Source: Calycina herbarum (Eukaryota > Ascomycota > Leotiomycetes > Helotiales > Pezizellaceae). From it: 64,000 nt of DNA. Below are positions 9,240 to 19,199 of the stretch, piece by piece. Both the position numbers and the translations under genes were made by a program. The notes beneath the pieces were generated by a model that did not search any database, was not told the origin of the DNA, and saw nothing but the letters and a program-made list of their open reading frames with translations. Within the stretch, counting starts at the first letter, position 1, and each line of letters starts with the position of its first letter. Where the stretch lies: NCBI GenBank assembly GCA_001414485.1, contig LLEY01000012.1, positions 186,001 through 250,000 of the forward strand, read 5' to 3'.

Positions 9240-11900
9240 CTTTCCCCAACTTTTAGTTCGGGTAATTGTGATGAGAGCGGAGGAAGTTGCGTCCCTTTGA
9301 ACACAACTCTCTCGCCTGATTTTCTGTTATTCAGTCCCCGACGTTCCCCACGCCTATTCTTTCAATTCCCGAGACTAGCCTCGAACCGCAAAACCACAAA
9401 TACAACCAGAACTCTCCTAACACATAAAATCACATTTCATAAAGTTGCATCCTCTCCTAGAAGAGTAAGCTACCTAAAATGCTCCCTGAACAAACCAACT
9501 CTTAAACTCGGAAGTTTTCAAGATACACATTTATAGTTTAAACTAGATGGTTGAAGTGACAGAGTGGATGCTGGTAAGGCCAAAGAAATTTTTCAAAAGT
9601 ATATATTCATAAAGGATATGACTTGTTTCGAAGAGGGGGCGCAACTCACATCTGGCCTGTGTTGTCTCTTGAGGTCGAGGACGACGACGGTCGTTCCTTC
9701 TTTGACCTGAGTTGACTGTGCTCAAGTTCGCTCCTTCCCTCTTACCTCAACCTTATGAGGAGAAAGGGAAGGGGCGACCCCGGCCCCTCTATTGCACAAC
9801 CTCTGGAATTTTCCGATTCCCACGTTCCTCATTCTCTAGTTCAATAGACGCTTCAACCCTCCTCCCCGCGACTCGACCAATTCCCAAGACATGCCTCAAA
9901 TCATAACCAACTCCAAACCACGAATAACCAGAGCTCTCCCAGCAACAACATCAGGGTGATAAAAGTGACTTCCAAATTTGGAAGTTTCACGTTACAGACT
10001 TGGTCCGAGGTCTGAAGCGAACTTCATTCTTTGCCATGGCTTTTACCATTTCTTGGGACCTTATATGTTGGAGTTTTTGGCGGTGGTGCATTGGAAGGGC
10101 ATACCTAGGGAAGTAGTGAACGCGACGCAAAGATGTATCTATCCCTTCCTCTGTGCTACTCTGGCAAGGGGAGTGTGGCACCTTCCCTTCTATCATTATA
10201 CATTAACTTACTTAAACAATTACAATCATGTAGTAAACTCTTCGTCGTTTGATTCCTGGTAGCAGAACATACTTAATAAATTTATTTCCGTTTGTAAAAT
10301 GCACACTTGGTCTGGGCCGGCGGCTTGAGGTCGAGCCAGAGGTCGTTCCTTCCTCCCTTCAATAAGTAAAGTTGGTCAGTCTAAGCCTTCCCTCCGTCCT
10401 TGAGAAGTCACGATGACGAGAGCCGGGGAAGGCGCGACCCCGGAATATTTTTCACGAACTCCTCTCGAGATTCTCACGTTCCTCATCTCTGGCTCTAGCA
10501 GAGACCATATAACCCAGCCCTCTTCCCTGCGAATCTACAAAGTCCCCTTAACTTTAAACAATCAAAACTTTCCCAGCGAACTAAAAACTAGGTTCATAAG
10601 CATACATCTCCTAGGAAATTGAGCTACCCGCAATGCTTCTTAGACAAACTAATTCTTGAAGTCTGAAGTCTTGAATTGGTCCTAGGTCTGAAGCGAACTT
10701 CCCCTTTTTTCGCTATGAATTTTCACCATTTCTTGCGTATATTTTTGGGCTTCGTTCAATGCAGGGAGCGAGGAGAATCAAAAGGTTTCTGACCAGGAGG
10801 GGGGCATTCAAGGAAGGTGCAACCCTAAGCCTTGTATGTCTTACTTCCTCGTTCGTCACCTCTCGAGACTTTTTTGCCTTGCCTCTTCCAACAGCCACAG
10901 GAAGCAGCGAGTTCAGGGACACATGGGCTTCCAATGGCACACTTCAATTTCTACCTGAGGTCAATTGAAGATGATATCTGGTTGGATTTGAGCTGGCTTT
11001 TGGTGGTGATTGAGAAGGGATTTGTAAAGGAGCTAGCTATCTATGTCAATTGGAAATTGGAGATTTTCCTTTCTTCTGTGCTAATTCAATGATGATGGAA
11101 TTCGGAATGCGCATTAATTTGACGAGTAGGATATATGAGTTTTCCAGTCAAAAAACGGACCTAGGAATAACGTTGAAGGGCAAGGGGGTCGTATTTTCCA
11201 TTCCCGTTTTGCTCCCATGCCATGTTAAGCCACTTGTCCTAAGCGTAAGAGGGAAGGAGCGACCTCGCCCTTGGAAGGTTTTAGTAGGTCGAGTCGAGCG
11301 GAGGGAACAACCAGTGAACAGAAATCAAGTACAAAAATCGAGTCACTTAAAAGAACTTGCGAGTATCAAAGAAAGATATCAACTACTGCTACTTGCTATT
11401 CTATCTCAAGCCCTTTATCCCATAGACTTTACGTTCAATGAGTGCTTCTGAGTGATCGCACCCAAAGGCTCACATTTTGCCCAAAAAGCACGCCTCGATG
11501 GAAACAGGTCTCATTTTTGCCTATGGACTCGTTTGTACAGTTATTCTTTTTTCCAAGAGTAAACTTCAATTTAGTCTCTCTAAAGGAGTTCAAAATTCGC
11601 AGTTTATTACACGGAACAATAAACGTGATTCGCCCTTGTAACTTGGGATGGGGCAAGTCATAGCTCAACGCCTCATGGCTATGTTTGCATTTTTTCCCCC
11701 TGTTCTCCAGATAGATATACACATCTCACTAGCATGGATTAGTATAGCTGCAATTTCGTCTTCATTCTTCAACTTACTAGATTCATTCGGAGGTATTGTC
11801 TCCTCAGCGTGTGATCTCCACGTCCATCACCACCCATCCAGAAATTCTCAGAATTTCCCTCCCAGGCAACTCCTGTAATTTCACCTCTACAGCAGCCCCA
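9240..11900. repeat. Gene-free DNA with divergent direct repeats
   Basis: I see no credible gene. Blocks recur with divergence: GGTCTGAAGCGAACTTC plus flanks near 10000 and 10688, each followed by an ATTTCTTG(C/G)G stretch; and a GAAGG-x-GCGAC-CCC block with a following CACGTTCCTCAT at about 9770-9830 and 10430-10485, with weaker echoes near 9270, 11255 and 36545. These look like copies of an old dispersed element. Confidence 0.55.
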
Positions 11901-11904
11901 ATAA

Positions 11905-11922
11905 CCCCCCCCCCCCCCCCCC
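11905..11922. repeat. Homopolymer C18
   Basis: Eighteen consecutive C on the plus strand. On the minus strand it is a G18 run that begins with the last base of the dcp1-like stop codon, so it lies in the transcript's 3' UTR. Confidence 0.95.
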
Positions 11923-12536
11923 TAGCGAAACAAATCCGTCAAACTCAACCTCCTGCCCACCGCCGCCCCATTCACAGGCAACGGCACATCCGCCTCCCTA
12001 CCCCCCATCCTCATAGCCTCCTCCCACTTCTCCTTAATAAGCTTGCAATTAACCTCCCTAGTATCCAACTTATCAGCATGAATATAAAACCCCATGGTCT
12101 TCATCCCCTCTCCCTCCCCTTCCACAGCCAACATCAAAAACTCCTCCGTAATCTCCACATTAACAACCTCCGCCAGATTCAGTATCAAATTATCCAATCC
12201 CCTCCGATTCATAACCACAATACAATGTTGCACCGTCCCCGCCAACGAAGCAGGCGCAAGCTGGCACACAAAAAGGGTTCCCTCGATCTCCGTCTTGTTC
12301 CAGGAACTGGTTTCAGGGAGGAAGGTGTAGATTTGGGTCGAGGGGGCGATGGAGAGGATGGATTGGATGGAGGGGTGGTGACGCCGGAGGACGGAGAGGT
12401 TGAGTTCTGTGTTGGAGCGTGTGGGGACGGGGGATGCGTAGAAGGCTTCGGATTCGTAGTCGGATGCTTGGATGGGGATGGGGTTGGATTGCGCGTTGCT
12501 GTTTTGATGGCGCTGGCGGGTTTTGCGGGGTGTCAT
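11922..12536 (-). CDS. Dcp1-like mRNA decapping subunit
   Basis: A single-exon gene of 204 aa. The body from about residue 45 to 180 fits the EVH1-like fold of Dcp1, the activator of the Dcp2 cap hydrolase in cytoplasmic P-bodies. Visible hallmarks are SVLRRHHPSI, TSSWNKTEIEGTLFV and a NRRGLDNL motif followed by a beta-strand-rich segment and a Trp-containing C-terminal helix (KEKWEEAM). The N-terminal 40 residues are basic and low complexity. The start is the first ATG of the open frame; length is close to yeast Dcp1 (about 230 aa). The stop codon abuts a G18 run. A long open frame on the opposite strand is a shadow. The family call is from motif recognition; confidence in a Dcp1-type domain is high. 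Confidence 0.88.
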   Translation of the reverse strand: MTPRKTRQRHQNSNAQSNPIPIQASDYESEAFYASPVPTRSNTELNLSVLRRHHPSIQSILSIAPSTQIYTFLPETSSWNKTEIEGTLFVCQLAPASLAGTVQHCIVVMNRRGLDNLILNLAEVVNVEITEEFLMLAVEGEGEGMKTMGFYIHADKLDTREVNCKLIKEKWEEAMRMGGREADVPLPVNGAAVGRRLSLTDLFR

Positions 12537-12859
12537 GATGGGTGAGGTGGCTCTGCAGAGAGGATGCGAAGATGATCAAAGTTGGTGAGCGAGGTCTAGA
12601 GAAGCTGGAGAGCTTTGTCTGTGGTTATCGAGGTGGGGTTGAGAAAGCACGCCGAATGAGATGACAAGAGCTATCGGGAAACGCGTTCGAGGAGGCTGTC
12701 AGTCGGCGCTGTATGTTTGATCAGGTTCAGGTAGCAAGATATGGCGAGTGGTATCAGGTCGTCTTGTATTGAAGGTGTTTATTGTCGTTGTTGTGATAGT
12801 CAACTTGGAGCAATCGTGGACTAAGGCAAGGATATCAGTGCGCCTCGGTCCGGGGTAAA

Positions 12860-13265
12860 CCCACTTTTCTTTGAGGTGGTAAGCTACCTATTCAATGACC
12901 AGTAAGCTAACAAACATCGAGTAAGCCAACTATCAAATTGGGGACCAAAAGATTTTACGAGTAAGCCAATCGCAGGACTCTCTCTTCACTTCTTCACTTC
13001 TCATAAAGTTCACCAAAGATTCGCAAATCAAAATTTCATCTGATCTCCGTTCATTAATTCTGGGACAATTTCGAAAATGCGATGTGCAACAAAACCATCT
13101 TCGGACGATGTTAAATAATAAGATACATTTTCATCTGATCTCTCTTACCAAGTAAGCCAAACGAAAAAAATGGGGGCCAAAAAAGAGTTGCGAGCAAGCT
13201 ATAAGTAAGCCGCCAGTAATCCATGGGTAAGCTACGAGTGAGCCACCAGTAACCCAGTATTTAAA
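12860..13265. repeat. Cluster of AGTAAGCC/AGTAAGCT direct repeats
   Basis: About eight copies of a GTAAGC(C/T)-type word occur here (for example near 12880, 12902, 12922, 12961, 13151, 13205 and 13223). They come with larger repeated neighbours: a GGGG-CCAAAA...CGAG block near 12940 and 13170, and TTTCATCTGATCTC near 13034 and 13130. This is a decayed local duplication between dcp1 and vps3. It also contains GCGATGTGCAACAA at 13079-13092, which recurs near 36.2 kb. Confidence 0.6.
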
Positions 13266-13527
13266 AAGAATCAACAATAAACATCGTCAGATTCAATTCC
13301 AACGTTCAAGTCTTGTCTCTCTGTATTAGATCAATATACCGAGAGTAAATTGTTTACTTGTTAAGTTTCTACCAACTTACACCCAGTGAGTCTCATACAG
13401 AAAAGAGCCCACCACTTATCAAAAACCATGTAATATGTGTTTTATGTTCTTCATTATCAGATTATACACCATCCCAACCACAAAATTAGATATCATCTAC
13501 TCTCATTGATCGTCTGAAATCCTCCCT

Positions 13528-16500
13528 TCATGCTTCAACCGAAGGACCAACCCTCTCAATCTCCGCAATAAGTCCCGCAGAAACAGACAAATTCTCCGCC
13601 CCACTCAAAGCCTTAGCAATCATGCTCTCATGCCTCTCCCTAACAATCCTCCTCAGCGCACTAACCAAAAACTCCGACACCAAATCCACAGACCAAGTAT
13701 CCGGAATCAAACTAAGCACATGTCCAACCTCAAACCACCCACCGAAGCGCTCTAGAAGACTAGATGTCTGCTCCACCCGATCGCTAATATTGTCGATACG
13801 GAGAAACTCAGAGAGTAAGAAGCCAAATAGCTTTGCCTGTTCCTCTCGAGTGGGCAATTGCTCGCGGGCTATGGTTCCAGATATTGGGTGGTAGATGCTC
13901 GATCCGCCTAGGAGACAATAATTAATGGCTGTGTCGTAATCTCCCAAGCCGTGCGTTAGAAGACGTAAGGCTTCTTCGTGGTGAGACTGTCGACCATCGA
14001 GGATGATAACTTCTGGTACAAGCTCTTTCGTATAGGGAGCTATCCGTTCGAGAATAGCGGCTACGTCGTAATGTGATGCTGATCCTTGACTTCCACCAAG
14101 AAGTTGGAGTAATCGGAGTCGACTATGCCACCAATCCACATCAATGGTATTATCCGTGATGAACTGTCTGTAAGTGGGCTTCGGAGGTTGGAGAGCACGG
14201 TACGATTCATATGTTTGAATCAATATATCCCGTGCCTCCGGTGATTCTTCGAGCTTATTAGTGACCACATCCAAATAATATGCAATCAACTCGTTGATGT
14301 ATTCTGAATGATGTTTGCTGAAGACCAAATACTCAAGGTATTCCTTCACGGCCCCAGGTGCACCTTCTCGTAATATCTGGACAACCTGATTTGGCTCGAA
14401 TTTTACGTAACTTCGCTCCTCAGCGAAGATCTGGACTCCGAGTGTTGGATTTCGTGTGGCGAGCCAGACACCATATTCCCGAACCAAAGCTGGGCTGCGT
14501 ATTTTGGTGAGGTATTCTCGGACTCTTAGCTCACCATCTTTAAACTCCCCTCCCTCGTCTGGTTCGCCCTCCACAATACGTCGCCATGTTTTCAACACAT
14601 CGCCAGCCATTTTGCGGCTTTGATATAAACGACTCAAAACGAAGAGGCGGTTATGCGACTCTAAAAGTGAAACCGCTCTCTCAAAACAGTCTACTCCGTG
14701 ATCAACCAAATCGTACAAATTAGCTCGAGTTGATTTGCGCCTCGCGGGATCATTTCCAGAGGCCTTATCCAACTGTAGAAGGACAAGTAAAAGGGCAGCA
14801 TCGACACTGCGTGATATCTCATGTTCGTTCGCTATGCTTCCAAAGCCCTTCTTTTTTCGCCAAGCGGATAAAAATCTTCCCAGAAAGAGAAGAATTTCGG
14901 CAGAAAGGGTGGCACTAGTGGCGGGAGTTGTCTCTGAAGTTTCTAAAACGACCCCATTGATGAATCCTTCAGCGACTTCCCTGACACCACCATGAATCCA
15001 AATTCCAGTTTTGCCCTCCACCATTTCATTTCGCAAAGACGGAACAATCGACAGAATTACACGTGGATCCAGACCTCCCTCAAGCAAGGCCTCTTCACAC
15101 ACTCCGTGCTCATACGATTTTTGCTGGTTGGAGTCCGATTCGAGAATACTCATGAAAAGTATCAGTCCGGCTCGTTGCTTCACATAACCAAGACTAACGA
15201 ATTCGCTCTCGGTTCTTGCCTCTCGGCCGCGTAATGAATTGACCAATTTCACGGCATTTTGCCTGTCAAGGGATTGGTACTTCAGTGCACTTGAAGTCTC
15301 GTTTACCAGCATGAGATCTAGAGCGGCATCCAAACGCAGAGCCAAGGGATTGCGAACTGCCCACCAAATTGTCTTACCAGACCAAGCTGCGATTCGAGTT
15401 TGAGAGTTACCAAGCCTTTGAGCGAACTGCAACTCCTCTTCATTTCGGTCATTTTCCCATCCTTTAGGGAGCGAGTCGCCACTTTCGAATAGCTCTCTCT
15501 CCCCTGAAACTCGCTCAAGAGAGGTTGCTGTTCTAGAGTCAAGACTGTGTAACGACAAAGTAGAAGCATTGGTGGATGTTCCTATAAAGGGGCGGAAGCG
15601 CTTCAAACGAAGCTTTTCGGTTACCTCGGCAAAAGATACATTATTTGTATCAATCACTGTACGAATTCCAATGCGAGGCGAGACTTCATTCTCGCCATCT
15701 CCTTTGGTGGGCGCTTCCAGCCAGTATTTCTCCACTACACCTTCCCCGGGATTGACGTCCCAACGTTGGATTTCAAGACCATGGCGTAACTCTTCGCCAA
15801 AATCTCGAGACATAGAGGCAATAACATAGCCTTCCTCTTCTTCTTCGCTGGTGATTGGAGTCGGATCCACGCCAACTCCGCGACCATCGACCACAACTTC
15901 TTCCGGGTATACTTCGAATTCTATTGTGGGTCTGGTAACCTCGCCCTCGAGACTTACAAACATACCAACACCAGGATCTCGAGGCCCTGTTCCAGTGACC
16001 AATAGAAACTCCTGTGGAGTTGGAGATGCAATATGTGGCTTAAGATACACCGGTACCGGCGCGGGTGCTGGAGTAAATGACGGCGCAGGTGGAACGTCGG
16101 TGGAGGGGTCACTTGGAGGTAGCGGAAGAGCCTTATTAGACCCTGGGCTTGGTTCTCGTGGTGGTTGTGTTAAGGGACTCGCTATTGGAGCTGGCGAGGA
16201 TTCTCGAAAGAGCCCTTCAGGTGTTTCTCGCCCAGAGCGATCCACACTCCTACCTTGACTATGCCTACGCGTGGTGGCGCCGCTGATAAATGCACCAAGA
16301 CTGGTGCTTCGGTTATGGCCTCTGTCATCAGGAGGTCCTGCTAGGTGAGTAGATTGAGCGGAAGACGTGCTTCTCGAAATCCCACCATTTCCGCCACCGG
16401 ATATATCCTCTACTCGACCGCTGATGCCGTCAGATTGAGAATTATCCAGAGACGATATGGGGAAGAGGGGTATCTTCAGTAGCCGTTCCACATCCAAAAG

Positions 16501-17231
16501 AGCATAAGAATGTGAATTTGCAACACATGCAAAAGTTTCCCGGCGAACAGAAGTGGTTCCTCCAGGAAAATCAATCACCTAGTAATGTCAGTTTGGCTGT
16601 GATATGCAAATAAATTGCGCTCAAACGTACCCTAACTGGCCTAGCATCCTCTCCAATCCTGATAACTCTCATCTTCTTGTTTAATGAAACAAGAACTGTG
16701 ACTGAAGCGGGTTTCCCATCCTGTTGACGCCCTGTGAGGTCTGTATTCAGATCTATTCCCCCAATCCAATTGCATGGTCGTATCTGCGTGGTTCCAAAGA
16801 CCGGACTGAGCTCCGGAAGGGAGTAGAATGTCACAGTCCAATTACACAAAATGCACGCTTTGTTGACCTGGGCCAGAAGTAGTATTTGTTGAACGCCCGG
16901 TCTGCGGGGGTTGGAAGATTCATGATAGGCAGGTAGCAGTCGGGAAGCTAATATATAGGAAGGCTGCCCCGAAGGGTCGTTTGGGTCGGGTGGAATTTGT
17001 ACGAAGTGAAGAAGTTCCGAGGCAGAGGTTCCTACGTAGAGGTTTTGGTCTGGCGCAAACTGGTTAGCTGATGACTTTATTTATAAACCATGTCCGTACC
17101 GACGTACCCAAGAATTCCACACACCTTATCTCAATATCCTCACGATCACCATCTGCAGAGAGGGGCACATCATCCAGTAAAGTCCTCAAGACAAACGGCC
17201 CCGTTTGCCCCTCTGTATCGGCCAAGGACAT
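13528..17231 (-). CDS. Vps3/TGFBRAP1-like CNH-domain vacuolar sorting protein
   Basis: Three exons: 17231-17108, 17049-16631 and 16578-13528 (introns of 58 and 52 bp with GTACGT donors and GCTAAC/CTGAC branch sites), giving 1197 aa. The start ATG at 17231 is preceded by an in-frame TAG. The N-terminal 300-400 residues form a CNH (citron homology) beta-propeller, seen in DQNLYVGTSASELLHFV and CNWTVTFYSLPEL. It is interrupted by a Ser/Pro-rich insert at roughly residues 235-370. The C-terminal half is helical and of the Vps39_1/TGFBRAP1 type. Vps3 is the Rab5-binding subunit of the endosomal CORVET tether, and its homologue Vps39 acts in HOPS. No C-terminal zinc-finger cysteines are visible, which favours Vps3 over Vps39. 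The paralogue assignment is inference. Confidence 0.85.
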
Positions 17232-17547
17232 CTTCTGACGAGGCTACCGCGCCTTTGCAGCAGCTCAAATGAAGGTCATGCTGGCTACAGCTAGAAGTGG
17301 GACTGGTACTGGCGGATGGCGATGTATGAAGTAACCGTTGTTAGAAAGACAGGTTGTGCTTAGTTGGCGGTAAAGTACACAGCTTGTAATCGTCTGGGAG
17401 GTTGCTATAATTGTTATGGTGTTGAGGCGTAACTACAGAGCTTCAACTCGGGCCAACCTCGGCCCGCATTTTCGGAAGGCAGTCTCTCTTCGATAGCTGT
17501 ATTTAATTTGTAAACACTTAGCGAAGTAATTCCCTAGTTTGTGAGTT

Positions 17548-17889
17548 TCAATAGAGTCTCAATGGCATCTGGTAATGTAAGGTCGTAAGCCGTAGGGAAC
17601 TTCCATACAAATGTGGGATATTCTCTCTAGGTTTTTGGAGGAAATGGAGCAAACACGTAGAGTTGGATCTAATTCTACACAGTGTTTGGCGGTAGGAAAG
17701 TCCTAATTCTCGTCTCATTTCTTCCTCGTCATGAACATACACATCAAAACTGAAAATCCAACCTTTCTTCCCAACCCAATCCCTGGTATTTCCGCATTCG
17801 CCCAAACTCCGTAAAAAAGCATTCTTTCCAACCACGTCAGGAGTACCTGTGACAAGAATATTCAAAAAATGAAGGAACAACTTGTTCAC
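17548..17889 (-). other. Open frame with degenerate P-loop, possible AK6/Fap7-like remnant
   Basis: The frame directly follows the mtw1 stop codon. It reads NILVTGTPDVVGKNAF near its start and then RDWVGKKGW and VHDEEEMRREL. This order loosely resembles adenylate kinase isoenzyme 6 (Fap7): ITGTPGVGK, a DxVKEKG motif, then a DED-E helix. The Walker A motif has an extra residue and lacks the Gly and the Ser/Thr after Lys. The match is lost after about 65 residues. It is either a pseudogene fragment or a chance frame. Confidence 0.3.
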
Positions 17890-18926
17890 GAACCCCCTTC
17901 CGCTGGTTTATCTGAAACCATCCCGACAACCTTTTCTAAATCCTCGACTTCCTGTTTCCCAATTTTCCGGCCCTCCCCTTGCCATTCCCCGTCTCTGACT
18001 TCTCCTTGTTCGTCGAGCTCCAGACCTCTGACATTTTCAAGGTGTTTCCTCGTCTCTTTCTCCACAAATTCCAGTCTTCCTTTTCTCCAACTCTTCTCCT
18101 CTTCACCCACGAGACCCTCTTTCCCATTTCCATTCGTGAGTTCGTCGAGTCGTGGTTTAAGATTCGCAAGTAAGGCTTTGAGAGCAGGTAACTGCGAAAG
18201 CGCAAAAGAGGTGGTGGTAGTAACAGGTTTCGACACATCCCCCGTTAACCCTCCCTTATTCTCTAAGAAAGCAAATGTTGGATATTCCCCCTCTAGCTCG
18301 CCCTCCGTCTTCTCCCGGGGTTTTCCAAGTAAGCTCCTCAACGCCTTGATGGTAGCATCATTCCTCTCCACCTCACTCTCCAACACCTTCCCCAACTTCT
18401 GCGTCTCCCTCAGCTTCCTCCTCTGCTGCGTCACACTCTCCACATCCGGCGCATCCTCCCCATAACTAAAATTCAACCCCTCGTAATGGTTTAACCGCAC
18501 CCATGTCCGCACTTCAGCTGGTACACTCAAGATATTCCTTAACGAGTAGACTTCTAATTTATCGAAATTCTTGTCGATTTTTGCTTCTAGCAGGGTTTCT
18601 AGTTGGTGCACGCCGTTTTCGATTTCATGGTTCGCCTTTACGCGGATTAGGGCCGTTGAGGAGGAAGGATCAGGATCTTTGGCAGAGGAGGGGGGTTTGC
18701 GGAATCCGATATCTGCTGGGTCGGCGGCTAGGAGACCTTTTTCTACAGCTTCGGTGGCGCGGAAGGCGAGGATGTTTATGCTGTTTATTATGTCGTCTAT
18801 TAGGGCCTGGGAATGGGGTTAGTCTGCGAAAGTAAAGGGCGATATGGGGACTGTAATACTTACGGCTGGTCGGTAGGTCAAGTGTTCTGTCAACAGGGTG
18901 ACATCTGAATTTGCGGGAGCGCTCAT
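17886..18926 (-). CDS. mtw1: Mis12/Mtw1 kinetochore protein
   Basis: Two exons, 18926-18864 and 18806-17886, separated by a 57-bp intron (GTAAGT...GACTAAC...CAG), encode 327 aa. The N-terminus has LTEHLTYRPA and, across the intron, LIDDIINSINILAFRATEAVEKGL, which is the conserved Mis12 signature. A central segment, VHQLETLLEAKIDKNFDKLEVYSLRNIL followed by VRTWVRLNHYEGL (given here as two motifs), is typical of fungal Mtw1. The rest is coiled-coil-rich with charged helices. The protein is a subunit of the MIND/Mis12 complex linking CENP-C and inner centromere chromatin to Ndc80. Only the second exon forms a long frame; the 21-codon first exon was found by splice signals. Two ACGCG sites lie about 220-235 bp upstream. 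Confidence 0.92.
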
Positions 18927-19143
18927 TGTTGTGTTTAAAGAGAGAGGCCTAAATTTCGTTTGGAAGGAGAATTGAGTCTTGCGCCCAGCCAGATTTCGGG
19001 GTAGGAAGTAGCAGTCGAGTCGCAAATGGTGGTAGGCAGTTGGCAAGCAAAGATTGCGATTTCGATAGTATGTAGTGATAGGCGCAAGTATTGATGTTGA
19101 TTTTTAGGTGTCAACAAGAGTATCGCGAGGGTGCATGTCGGAC

Positions 19144-19161
19144 ACGCGAAGATTGACGCGC
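19144..19161. promoter_or_regulatory. Two MCB-like ACGCG sites upstream of mtw1
   Basis: ACGCGA at 19144-19149 and ACGCGC at 19156-19161, 218-238 bp before the mtw1 ATG. ACGCGN is the core bound by MBF (Swi6/Mbp1-type) in fungal cell-cycle promoters. The regulatory role is inference. Confidence 0.35.
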
Positions 19162-19199
19162 TTCACCCCGCAGTCCAGTTCTTGGCAGGTACTCTAGTA

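Noticed and set aside
11796..12545. 249-aa plus-strand open frame opposite dcp1
   Set aside because: His/Pro/Gly-rich low-complexity translation, antisense to a recognisable Dcp1-like domain; a shadow frame that even runs through the C18 tract.
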